From Polytrichum commune (taxonomy: Eukaryota; Streptophyta; Polytrichopsida; Polytrichales; Polytrichaceae), in contig OX485804.1 of NCBI GenBank assembly GCA_950295325.1, positions 69,044,033-69,108,032 of the forward strand: 64,000 bases of DNA, written 5' to 3'. This document shows positions 26,266-33,984 of this stretch, piece by piece. The position numbers and the translations under genes were made by a program. Position 1 is the first letter of the stretch; the number at the start of each line of letters is the position of its first letter. The notes under the pieces are model-generated. The model searched no databases and was not told the DNA's origin. It saw nothing but the letters and a program-made list of their open reading frames with translations.

Positions 26266-26503
26266 TGTAGAAGACTAACTAACTGCCGAGACTAACACGC
26301 CGCTTAGAGACAGAACTCACTGGCTCGGAACATACAGTTCAAATTAAGCCTCAAATGGTCTTGGGATATATACATGGTGTTAGCCCTAATTAATTAAATG
26401 CTAACCCTAACCAGTAATCCCTAACCCTAAACTAATCCCCTACTCCTAAACCTAAGGAACTAATGTACACTTGGATGAAGCCTTGTAAGCAGATGGTCCA
26501 ACA
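26266..26503 (-). repeat. copia 3' LTR (left copy)
   Basis: A 238-bp LTR identical to the right copy except at one site (CCCTAA here, CGCTAA there, near the middle of the telomere-like segment). It contains several CCCTAAC or CCCTAAA motifs resembling teloboxes, and a TATATA-type sequence. Confidence 0.95.
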
Positions 26504-26512
26504 CCCCCTCTT
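26504..26512 (-). other. copia polypurine tract
   Basis: Read on the minus strand this is AAGAGGGGG, directly preceding the 3' LTR (which begins TGTTGG). It is the expected primer site for plus-strand DNA synthesis. Confidence 0.8.
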
Positions 26513-26594
26513 GCGAACCAGGCACTTGACTGAGCCTTAATTTAGCAGCAGTCGTTGACTTGAGAAACCTCAGAGAGAGAGAGAGAGTGACGCA

Positions 26595-27350
26595 ATGGAT
26601 CTGCGCCTGAGAGAGATTACGTGGGTTCGATTATTGTCGCTCCTGTTGTGGACGTTGTTGGTGATGCTGAAGAAAGCGATTACCCAGTTGATAGAAGTGG
26701 TTGAAAGAGGGGTCTTTGATGTGAGCACTCCGATGGCAGGAAAGAGTGACCAAGATAATTCGAAAGGGAAGGCGACATTACTACCCCCTCTGAGTGACGA
26801 ACTGGTCCTTTCGCGAATTTGGCCTTTAATGCATCAGAGAGTAAACATCTCTCTCCTGTGGAGATTGAGGAGAGTGAATAAAACATGGAAGAGAAAGGTG
26901 GGAGATTCACTGGAGTGGGCAGCTTTAGATATAGTCAAAGTGGATACCCCTGGCCTCATTCGATATTTGAAGAAAATTGGTGAACTCCGCCCTTCGCTAC
27001 GTGAACGAGTAGAGAGCGAATTGGATTCGCTTGCAGTGCTCCTCTGCGAGCATCTCTCCGATTTTGCCTCTTCGCCAAAGTTGTCTTCGTTGGATGCAGG
27101 TAGAATCGAGGTGTCCAAGGCCGTCGAAGAGGAGAGCAGGGTTGGCTCCTCGTCGAAAGGGGGTACAGGCAGTGCTGTGAAGAACAGGGGCTATGTTTGT
27201 AGGTGGATTGATTACACAGGGTTTGAGAATTTCCAGGAGAGAAGTAGAAATGAATATGACTGGAGTGAGGAAGAAGAAATCGAGGCCTATGCGTCTTCTT
27301 CTGAGAGCTCAATGAGAGCATACTATCCCCGTCATGCAGTGAGGTTTTGA
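26595..27350 (+). CDS. F-box-like protein carried antisense inside the copia element
   Basis: This is a 251-codon ORF on the strand opposite to gag-pol. It starts 92 bp inside the left LTR and overlaps the RNase H stop by 19 bp, tail to tail. The N-terminus has a hydrophobic helix (WVRLLSLLLWTLLVMLKKAI, residues 10-29). Residues about 64-115 resemble an F-box-like segment (LPPLSDELVLSRIWPLM, then SLLWRLRRVNKTWKRKV and WAALDIVKVDTPG). The C-terminal third is Ser/Gly- and acid-rich (SEEEEIEAYASSSESS). A GA repeat lies just before the ATG. F-box proteins usually serve as substrate adaptors of SCF ubiquitin ligases; no partner domain is recognised here. It looks like a captured host gene. Antisense ORFs between pol and the 3' LTR are known from some plant retrotransposons. 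Expression is unknown. Confidence 0.65.
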   Translation: MDLRLREITWVRLLSLLLWTLLVMLKKAITQLIEVVERGVFDVSTPMAGKSDQDNSKGKATLLPPLSDELVLSRIWPLMHQRVNISLLWRLRRVNKTWKRKVGDSLEWAALDIVKVDTPGLIRYLKKIGELRPSLRERVESELDSLAVLLCEHLSDFASSPKLSSLDAGRIEVSKAVEEESRVGSSSKGGTGSAVKNRGYVCRWIDYTGFENFQERSRNEYDWSEEEEIEAYASSSESSMRAYYPRHAVRF

Positions 27351-28873
27351 CTTGGCTGAGTGCAAAGATGAAGTTTGTCTCTGCAATTTTCAAACTTGAT
27401 CCTCCCTAAGGATTTAGTGAGTATATCGGCAGGTTGCTCTTGAGAAGGGATATATTCTACTTTGATTGTGTTATTTTCAACCTTTTGACGAGTGTAATGG
27501 AAGTCAATTTCAAAATGTTTGGATCTCTCATGAAATACAGGATTGTAACTAAGTTTTATACTGCTTTGATTGTCACAAAAGAGATAAGTGGGTTTGTCAT
27601 CCAAAATTCTAAGTTCTTCTAGTAACCTCCGTAACCAAATAGCTTCGCATGTACATTGAGCAAGAGCTCTGTATTCTGATTCACAAGACGATCTAGAGGT
27701 ACTAGATTGTTTCTTGGAATTCCAAGAGATGGGAGAGGTTCCAAGAAAGAAAATGTATGCGCCCACCGAAATTCTATCATCGATGTCTTGTCCATAGTCC
27801 GCATTGGTATAACCATGCAGACGATTCTCCTCCCCTTGTTTAAAAAACAAGCCCAAGTCTGGATACCGACGGACATATCGCAAAATGTGTTTGGTTGCTT
27901 GTAGGTGGGCTTCTTGTGGATTTTGCATGAACCTGCTGACTACACTAACTGCATGGGTGAGGTCAGGGCGAGTTTTGGTGAGAAAGAGAAGTTTGCCTAC
28001 AAGCATGCGGTAAAGTGTAGCATCTACAGGAGGGGTGTCAGAGTTTTTGGATAGACTAAGACCTTCAGGGAGTGGGGTCAGAGAGGGCTTACAGTCCTCC
28101 ATTTGGAAAAACTGAAGAATGCTCAGGGCATATTGTCGTTGATGCATGTGGAGGCCGGTGGCGGTGCGGTCAAACTGAACTCCCAGGTATCGACTAATCG
28201 GACCGAGATCGTTGGTCTTGAATTGTTGTTGCAAGTGGGTCTTCAGCTGGGCGAGAAGCTTGGAGTTACTGCCGGTTAGAAGGATGTCGTCTACATAGAC
28301 GAGCAGAGCGACAGTGTGGGAGCCTATATGGGCAAAATAAAGGTTAGGATCCGAGAGAGACTGGATGAGGCCCCAGGCGAGAAGTGCTGCGTGGAGGCGA
28401 GCATACCACGCCCTAGGACTTTGTTTGAGGCCATATAGAGCTTTATGTAGTTTGCAGACTAGATGCTCTTCGCCAGGTTTGGCAAAACCAGGAGGCTGGT
28501 GCATGTAGACATCTTCTTGTAGAATGCCATTCAAGAAAGCAGTGAGAACATCCAGTTGATGTAGAGGCCAGTTGAGATGAACGGCGATAGCAATGAGCAC
28601 ACGAATCGTTTCCCAACGAACAACTGGAGCAAAAGTTTCTAAAAAATCCACGCCGTCTTTCTGCTGGAAGCCTCGGGCTACAAGGCGAGCCTTATAGCGA
28701 GTAGGATTGGCTGTGGTAGTAGGTTTGATTTTGTATACCCACTTGGAGGAGATGGCCGTTTTGTCTGGAGGTAATGGAACGAGAGACCATGTTTGATTGT
28801 GATGGATAGAGTCCATCTCAGCCTGCATGGCAGACTTCCAATGGGGGTTTAGGTGAGCCTGTTGGAATGTCAA
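27332..28873 (-). CDS. pol: copia reverse transcriptase and RNase H
   Basis: This 513-codon frame holds the RT core. Markers are WKSAMQAEMDSI, WVYKIK, KARLVARGFQQ, VYMHQPPGF, LYGLKQSPRAWY, the catalytic YVDDILLTG, and RNase H signatures (SCESEYRALA, LFCDNQSSI, KHFEIDFHYTR, PADILTK). The frame is open upstream of the first Met as far as the G run at 29117-29129, where it loses register with the integrase frame. It ends with its own stop next to the opposite-strand ORF. It would normally be translated as the C-terminal part of a single copia polyprotein. Confidence 0.93.
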   Translation of the reverse strand: MTFQQAHLNPHWKSAMQAEMDSIHHNQTWSLVPLPPDKTAISSKWVYKIKPTTTANPTRYKARLVARGFQQKDGVDFLETFAPVVRWETIRVLIAIAVHLNWPLHQLDVLTAFLNGILQEDVYMHQPPGFAKPGEEHLVCKLHKALYGLKQSPRAWYARLHAALLAWGLIQSLSDPNLYFAHIGSHTVALLVYVDDILLTGSNSKLLAQLKTHLQQQFKTNDLGPISRYLGVQFDRTATGLHMHQRQYALSILQFFQMEDCKPSLTPLPEGLSLSKNSDTPPVDATLYRMLVGKLLFLTKTRPDLTHAVSVVSRFMQNPQEAHLQATKHILRYVRRYPDLGLFFKQGEENRLHGYTNADYGQDIDDRISVGAYIFFLGTSPISWNSKKQSSTSRSSCESEYRALAQCTCEAIWLRRLLEELRILDDKPTYLFCDNQSSIKLSYNPVFHERSKHFEIDFHYTRQKVENNTIKVEYIPSQEQPADILTKSLGRIKFENCRDKLHLCTQPSQNLTA

Positions 28874-29106
28874 AAATTCTGGAGAGTCCTCGAAAACGTC
28901 GGGAAGAGTCTGAAGCTGCGTCGCAAGGGCGTTAGGAAGAATCTGTAGCTGGATTTGGGCGGCAAAATCATGTAAGTGTTTGGGGAACCGCCGAACCCGT
29001 TCAGAACGTCGAGGAGGATCTGGGGCAGGAGGCGGGGAAGGAGGGAGTGATTCGGCAGGAGAAGACTGCGGAGAAGAGTCTAGAGAAGGGAGGGTTGGGG
29101 AGGAAT

Positions 29107-31122
29107 TTAGAGCCCTGGGGGGGGGGGGGAAGCAGGGTCGGCGAAAGAAGAGACTGGATTGTCGAAGGAAGAGGCTGGGTCGTCAGAGTGAGAGGGTATG
29201 TCGGGGTCGGTAAGAGCCAGACGTTCCTCTCGTCGCGTAGGAGCGGGGGTCGAGTCCAGAGGGACATCCTCCCTGACAGAAGGAGAGGTTAATTCGAGGG
29301 AGGGAGTTTCATCTACCACAACATCTCTGGAGATGAAAACCTTCTTTGTTGAGGGTCTGTAACATCTGTAGGCCTTGGTTCCCGAATCGAAACTTAGTAG
29401 TATACATTTTTCGGAGCGGGGGTCGAACTTCGACTGGGAAGGCTTGATAGTTCGAACATAGACAGGTGACCCAAAGATTTTTAAGTGGGAGATCGAAGGC
29501 TTCTTACCCGAGAAAAGTTCTTCGGGTGTCTTGTCAGGATGTCGTTTGGTGGAGCGGAGGTTGAGCAGGTCTCCAGCTGCCTTGACTGCTTCGCCCCAAA
29601 GGTGACCAGGAAGGCCCTTGTCGAGTAGCAGGCACCTGGTGATGTTGAGTAAGGATCGATTACGCCGCTCAGCTACTCCATTCCGCTGCGGAGTGTATGG
29701 TGGAGCGAATTCTCTCGCTATACCTTCATTGAGACAATAGTCTCGAAATGCAGAGGACGTATATTCGCCGCCATTGTCCGAGCGTAGGGTCTGAATACAT
29801 TGGCCCGTAGAAGTTTTGAAAGAATTGACTAAGTGTTGAAACTTAGTAAGCACTTGGCTTTTGTGGGCCAGAAAGTATATCCAAGTTTTCCTCGAAAAAT
29901 CGTCGATAAAAGTTACAAAGTATCGCGCTCCTCCTAATGAGGTCGTGCGGAATGGACCGCAGACGTCAGAGTGCACTAATTGAAGAATTTTTGTTGCATT
30001 GAAAGTTGCTTCTTTCGGCAGTTTCGTTCTTGTCTGCTTCCCCAGTTGACACCCCGTGCACACTTGTCGCGAGAAATGTAACGTTGGTAAGCCACGAACC
30101 GCTTCAGAATTGAGCATTCTTTGCATGCCCTTGGCATGGAAATGTCCTAATCGTTTGTGCCACAAATCTGATGAGGAGTGTCTTTGAACCAAGTTGACCT
30201 CTGAGTGCTGAAGTTGACGGAGGTTCGAGAGCCTGTAGAGACCTCGACCGTGTTCCCTTGAGGCAAAAGCTTCAAGTTGAAGGTTGTAGTTGTTAAATAC
30301 AAAACATCCATCAGATTTAAAGACAAGGGTTTTGTGTTGATCGGCGAGAGCTCCGACACTAAGTAGATTTTTAGTGATCCCTGGAGCGTACAAAACAGAA
30401 TTGATAGACTTTATTTCCCCAGAAGATAGCTGGAGTGCGACATTTCCGACTCCGGCAACAGAATGGCTATGGCCTCCCGCCGACCTAACTTGGGCTCCAC
30501 TAGTAGAGCGAATGGAGGTAAAAGCTGATTTTTCACCCGACACATGGTGAGTTGCTCCTGAATCCAGATACCAAGAAGCGGTGTTCTGGGGAGTTTCTAC
30601 CAAATTCAATTCTATCAAGCATGCATTGACTACCTGATCTGCGGTTTCGTGATCATCCGGAGGTTCGTCTTGTGAAAACAAATCGCTTGGCTCCTCTAGA
30701 TGATGTACTTGCCCATTCAGATTGCGTTGTCGTTGCTCGAGTAGACGGTGCTCATAATCCTTCATTCTATCTAGAATAGATCGAAGGTCGCACTCTCTTT
30801 CATAGTGACCAGGAAGACCACAGAAGTCACACTTGTCGTTTCGAGGTCGATCTGGTCCCCTGTTTCGGTACCTAGGTTGGTACTGGGTTGATGATGAGTT
30901 TCTTGGGTGTCTGGATGAAGAGCCTCCTTGGTTCTCCTGGTTGAAGGGTCTGTTTACTGAATGAGTGCCAGACTCAGAGCGCCATCTGCCGTTCGAGATG
31001 AACCTTGAGTTCTGTGCTATTGGTGAGTTGTGAGAACGTGAAACGGTCTGTGGCCGTTTGTTCCGGTCCCGATGTACAAACAGAGCTTCGCTCTCCTCCT
31101 TCTGTTCGTTCTCCATCTTCAA
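29107..31122 (-). CDS. pol: copia nucleocapsid zinc knuckle, protease and integrase
   Basis: The frame is open for 671 codons. In order it has a CCHC zinc knuckle (CDFCGLPGHYEREC), the aspartic protease site (WYLDSGATHHVSG), and the integrase HHCC region (LWHKRLGHFHAKGM, then CTGCQLGKQ). The integrase catalytic core follows (HSDVCGPF, DDFSRKTWIYFL, LRSDNGGEYTS, TPQRNGVAERRNRSL), then the integrase tail (FGSPVYVR). The frame is continuous with gag upstream apart from one TAG codon. Downstream it runs into a 13-base C run (coding strand) and terminates just after it, out of register with RT. Confidence 0.93.
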   Translation of the reverse strand: MKMENEQKEESEALFVHRDRNKRPQTVSRSHNSPIAQNSRFISNGRWRSESGTHSVNRPFNQENQGGSSSRHPRNSSSTQYQPRYRNRGPDRPRNDKCDFCGLPGHYERECDLRSILDRMKDYEHRLLEQRQRNLNGQVHHLEEPSDLFSQDEPPDDHETADQVVNACLIELNLVETPQNTASWYLDSGATHHVSGEKSAFTSIRSTSGAQVRSAGGHSHSVAGVGNVALQLSSGEIKSINSVLYAPGITKNLLSVGALADQHKTLVFKSDGCFVFNNYNLQLEAFASREHGRGLYRLSNLRQLQHSEVNLVQRHSSSDLWHKRLGHFHAKGMQRMLNSEAVRGLPTLHFSRQVCTGCQLGKQTRTKLPKEATFNATKILQLVHSDVCGPFRTTSLGGARYFVTFIDDFSRKTWIYFLAHKSQVLTKFQHLVNSFKTSTGQCIQTLRSDNGGEYTSSAFRDYCLNEGIAREFAPPYTPQRNGVAERRNRSLLNITRCLLLDKGLPGHLWGEAVKAAGDLLNLRSTKRHPDKTPEELFSGKKPSISHLKIFGSPVYVRTIKPSQSKFDPRSEKCILLSFDSGTKAYRCYRPSTKKVFISRDVVVDETPSLELTSPSVREDVPLDSTPAPTRREERLALTDPDIPSHSDDPASSFDNPVSSFADPASPPPPGL
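29117..29129. other. 13-bp G homopolymer causing a frame change in copia pol
   Basis: The G run (C on the coding strand) sits in the Pro/Ser-rich linker between integrase and RT. A one-base length change here would restore a single frame, so this may be a real slippage mutation or a sequencing or assembly error. Confidence 0.75.
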
Positions 31123-31155
31123 GGCAGTCTCCTCCGAGATCAGTTTTGCTTCTAG

Positions 31156-31776
31156 CTACTCGAAGGTTGGCAGTGTCTGGGCCGCTATTTGCATGCGTTT
31201 GAATATCTCATATTCCTTGGGAAGGTTCTTCAATGTGTAGAATACTATAACATCCTCAGGTATGTTAACTTCCACCTCTTCTAAGAGGTTCGCCACCTCT
31301 TTCACTTCAGTGAGATGGGTATCCATGGACACAGATTCAGTTTTCCGCATTGCGAAAAACTTTTCAAGAAGCATCACTCGACGCGGACCGCTATCTGATT
31401 CATAACGACTCTTTAGGCTTGTCCAACACTCATAGGGATCCTTGTAGCGTCGTAGAAGCTTAAGGGCACTATTCTTTGCATTACTATTGATAATGCTCAT
31501 AACTTGTTGGCGTGCTAATCTCTCTTCCTCACTCATGTGCTCGCTAGGTGGCGTGAGACAATAGTGGAATCTACCATCCTTTTGTAATAGACTCTTCATT
31601 CTATAAGCCCATACTCCAAAGGTACCTCCTCCATCAAGGTGGTATGATTCTGGAAGGGTGTTGTCTCCGGTCATGGTGAAACGGTGATTCCTAGGAGGTG
31701 GCGGACTACTTTCAGTGTCAGCTGGAGGAGAGTTTAGCGGCGGATTATCTGCGGTGTCAGTTTCGACGGTAGACAT
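31156..31776 (-). CDS. gag: copia gag (capsid) with premature TAG
   Basis: The frame starts with ATG at 31776. Near residue 35 it carries the capsid-type block NTLPESYHLDGGGTFGVWAY. It follows the UBN2/retrotran_gag_2 pattern with SALKLLRRYKDPYECW, LEKFFAMRKTESVSMDTHL and FYTLKNLPKEYEIF. It ends at TAG (31156-31158); translation past it continues in the same frame (LEAKLISEETAL) into the zinc-knuckle frame. So the stop is a point lesion or a readthrough codon rather than the normal copia arrangement of one uninterrupted frame. Confidence 0.88.
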   Translation of the reverse strand: MSTVETDTADNPPLNSPPADTESSPPPPRNHRFTMTGDNTLPESYHLDGGGTFGVWAYRMKSLLQKDGRFHYCLTPPSEHMSEEERLARQQVMSIINSNAKNSALKLLRRYKDPYECWTSLKSRYESDSGPRRVMLLEKFFAMRKTESVSMDTHLTEVKEVANLLEEVEVNIPEDVIVFYTLKNLPKEYEIFKRMQIAAQTLPTFE

Positions 31777-31832
31777 CTGAGAGGAAGAGACAGACAACAA
31801 TTTCCTACCTCTATACTAACTATCATGAACCT

Positions 31833-31844
31833 GCTCTGATACCA
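31833..31844 (-). other. copia primer-binding site (initiator Met tRNA)
   Basis: On the minus strand this reads TGGTATCAGAGC, directly following the 5' LTR with no spacer. It is complementary to the 3' end of plant initiator methionine tRNA, the usual copia primer. Confidence 0.92.
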
Positions 31845-32082
31845 TGTAGAAGACTAACTAACTGCCGAGACTAACACGCCGCTTAGAGACAGAACTCACT
31901 GGCTCGGAACATACAGTTCAAATTAAGCCTCAAATGGTCTTGGGATATATACATGGTGTTAGCCCTAATTAATTAAATGCTAACCCTAACCAGTAATCGC
32001 TAACCCTAAACTAATCCCCTACTCCTAAACCTAAGGAACTAATGTACACTTGGATGAAGCCTTGTAAGCAGATGGTCCAACA
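31845..32082 (-). repeat. copia 5' LTR (right copy)
   Basis: A 238-bp LTR bounded by TG and CA on the plus strand, abutting TTTTT at 32083-32087. On the minus strand it would provide the promoter for the retroelement. Only one substitution separates it from the left LTR. Confidence 0.95.
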
Positions 32083-32159
32083 TTTTTTTCCTGCTTCAAT
32101 TTTCCTTCAAAAGCTTGGATGCTCCGGTGAGGTGTTCGAGAGGCTCCCAGGTTCCATCC

Positions 32160-32882
32160 GACATCGGCCAACCCTCCCATTTCAAAAAAACTCTTGTCCA
32201 CCCTTCTCGTTGATCCGGTCTTGAAGTATTCTCTCCATCTCTCAATCACCATCTTCATCGTCATCGCTACTTTTGGACTCATAACCTTTTTGCTCCAATT
32301 TTTCTGCAACGATTTTCTCGTTGTCATGAGGAGGAAGTTCTCTCAGAAGAACTTGATTTGTCCCGCAACAGTCCCAGCATTTCCATAGCACCCTTTTTCT
32401 TTTCCCTCTCCGACCTTGCAAGTAGTGGTGTAATGGCCACTTGTTGAATTGCATATTTCACATCCAGAAGTCTGTAGTTTTTTCTTGAAGCACTTGCCAA
32501 GAGGAAGCAGGCTTTCTCTGAACTTTTTGCTCTAATTTCTCCACAACGATTTTCTCGTTGTCATGAGGAGGAAGTTCTCTCAGAAGAACTTGAATTGTCC
32601 CGCAGTAGTCCCAGCATTTCCATAGCCCCCTGTCTTTTTCCCTCTCCGACCTTGCAAGTACGTAATGGTGTACCGGCCACTCTTTGACTTGCATATTTCA
32701 CATCCACAAGTCTGTAGTTCTTCTTTGAAGCACTTGCCAAGAGGGAAGCAAGCTTTCTCTGAGTTTGCCATTCCTGCTTGACCCACCTTCTGCTGGGTGG
32801 TGAACAATGAAGAATTCCTTGTTGTTGTTGTTGTTGTTGTTAGGAGAATCGTCGTCTGCTTTCTTCTTCGTCATCTAATATA
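32160..32882 (-). pseudogene. decayed tandem copies of a zinc-ribbon gene
   Basis: Reading leftward from an ATG at 32875 (MTKKKADDDSP, then an Asn run from a GTT microsatellite, then FFIVHHPAEG), at least two and a half degenerate copies follow. Each carries pieces of the intact neighbour's pattern in shifting frames: CEICKSKSGRYT or CEICNSTSGHYTT, and KCWDYCGTIQV or KCWDCCGTNQV. Both copies share an identical LRELPPHDNEKIV tail and the same internal frame change, so that lesion probably preceded the tandem duplication. The unit is about 240 bp. Confidence 0.65.
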
Positions 32883-33009
32883 AATTGCAACAATTGTCTA
32901 AACATACGAGAAAACTCGGGAGCAGAAAAGTGAAGTGAAAGAATTGGTGTCGATTCTATATGTTTATGTGGCGCTCGTTGACTCCACTTTACTCGTTCGC
33001 TCAGTAAAC

Positions 33010-33384
33010 TTACTTTTGTGGGTTTTGCTTTTTCTTTTCTTGACATCGAAGTTTCGAGCCAGAAGAGGCCGGGCTTCTAAATTTCACTTTGAGGCGGACT
33101 TGTGTCGTCCCGTAGCAGTCCCAACACTTCCTCGTCCCCTTCTTGTCTCCGACCTTGAAAACGGTGGTGTAGTGGCCGCTTCTTGATTTGCAGATTCCAC
33201 ATTCAGTATCACAAGTTTTTCTGAGTTTTCTTTTGAAACGCTTGCGAAGCGGGAGCAAGCTGTGTCTAGTTTGGCCGTCGGCGCTTGAAGCACTTGAGTC
33301 TGTTGGGTGGTGAATAATCAAATGTTTCTTACTGTTGTCGTAGCCGATTATAGTAACACGAGCATCGCCTGCTGTCTTCGCCAT
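33010..33384 (-). CDS. small basic zinc-ribbon protein, unknown function
   Basis: A 124-aa ORF with ATG at 33384. It has an HHPTDSSAS segment, a very basic stretch (LRKRFKRKLRK), then a four-cysteine zinc-ribbon pattern, C-x2-C-x21-C-x2-C (CGICKSRSGHYTT ... KCWDCYGTTQV), and a basic tail ending NPQK. Degenerate relatives lie downstream on the same strand at 32.2-32.9 kb, so this looks like the surviving member of a small tandem family. A nucleic-acid-binding role is possible given the basic composition, but I do not recognise the family. A TTTTAC-repeat tract lies about 160-570 bp upstream of the start. Confidence 0.55.
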   Translation of the reverse strand: MAKTAGDARVTIIGYDNSKKHLIIHHPTDSSASSADGQTRHSLLPLRKRFKRKLRKTCDTECGICKSRSGHYTTVFKVGDKKGTRKCWDCYGTTQVRLKVKFRSPASSGSKLRCQEKKKQNPQK

Positions 33385-33539
33385 CCTTACAATAATATTC
33401 TCCACTTGCGTAAGCTTCCGGGAAATGTGCGGGAAAACGTTCCGGGAGAGAGATGAAATTCACAAGTAAAAAGGATCTGGTGCCATTCTGGTATTTATCT
33501 CCCCGCTCGTAACTAAGCTCACTTCTCTTGTTCCTTGGC

Positions 33540-33950
33540 TGATTTGGACTGTTACTTTTACTTTTACTTCAACCTGAACATTTACCTTTACTTTTCTTGA
33601 CATCCAAGTTCCAATTTACAGGAGAGTGTCTATTTATCACTTTTACTTTTTCATTTACTTTTTCATTTACTTTTACTTTTACTTTTACTTTTCTGGACGT
33701 CCAAGTTCCAATTTACAAGAGCATATGTAATTTTCCCTTTTACTTTTACTTTTACCTTTACCTTTACTTTTCTGGACATCCAAGTTCCAATTTACAAGAG
33801 CATATGTAATTTCCCCTTTTACTTTTACTTTTATATTTACATTTACCTTTACTTTCTGGGATATCCCAGATTCAATCTGCAAGAGTGTGTCTAATTTTTA
33901 CTTTTACTTTTCTACAAAAATCACTTCCGGCTACTGTTTATTTTACCATT
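33540..33950. repeat. TTTTAC microsatellite with embedded ~75-110 bp tandem repeats
   Basis: Runs of (CTTTTA)n alternate with three or four copies of a segment containing CATCCAAGTTCCAATTTACA followed by GAGCATATGTAATTT or a variant. It lies upstream of the intact zinc-ribbon ORF. A TTA microsatellite follows at 33957-33982. Confidence 0.8.
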
Positions 33951-33984
33951 ACTTCTTTATTATTATTATTATTATTATTATTTA

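Larger units (their letters stand above)
26266..32082 (-). mobile_element. Ty1/copia LTR retrotransposon, minus strand, nearly complete
   Basis: The 5.8-kb element has two 238-bp TG...CA LTRs (26266-26503 and 31845-32082) differing at one base. It is flanked by TTTTT on both sides, within T runs. The primer-binding site is directly inside the right LTR, and the polypurine tract directly inside the left LTR, so transcription runs right to left. Domain order is gag, zinc knuckle, protease, integrase, reverse transcriptase, RNase H, with integrase before RT as in copia. Two lesions interrupt the polyprotein frame: a TAG at the end of the gag core and a frame change at a 13-G run. An additional opposite-strand ORF lies between RNase H and the left LTR. 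Near-identical LTRs indicate recent insertion. Confidence 0.95.
26038..32327 (-). pseudogene. unidentified minus-strand ORF split by the copia insertion
   Basis: The open frame runs on the minus strand from an ATG at 32327 to 32083, is interrupted by the retrotransposon (26266-32082), and resumes from 26265 to a stop at 26038. If one 5-bp copy of the TTTTT target duplication is removed, the run becomes nine A on the minus strand and the frame continues without a stop. The total is 156 codons including the stop. The rejoined product is charged and polar, with FFEMGGLADVGW on one side and IQFDEFDPEQGRLFLVGVHE on the other. I recognise no family. The 5' end overlaps the decayed zinc-ribbon array in another frame, so the true start is uncertain. 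The open frame could also be chance. Confidence 0.4.

Noticed and set aside
26395-26460. telomere or interstitial telomeric repeat
   Set aside because: The CCCTAA-rich stretch is part of the copia LTR and occurs identically placed in both LTRs, so it is not a telomere remnant at this site.
33597-33809. plus-strand frame rich in Phe and Thr
   Set aside because: It is a translation of the TTTTAC microsatellite.
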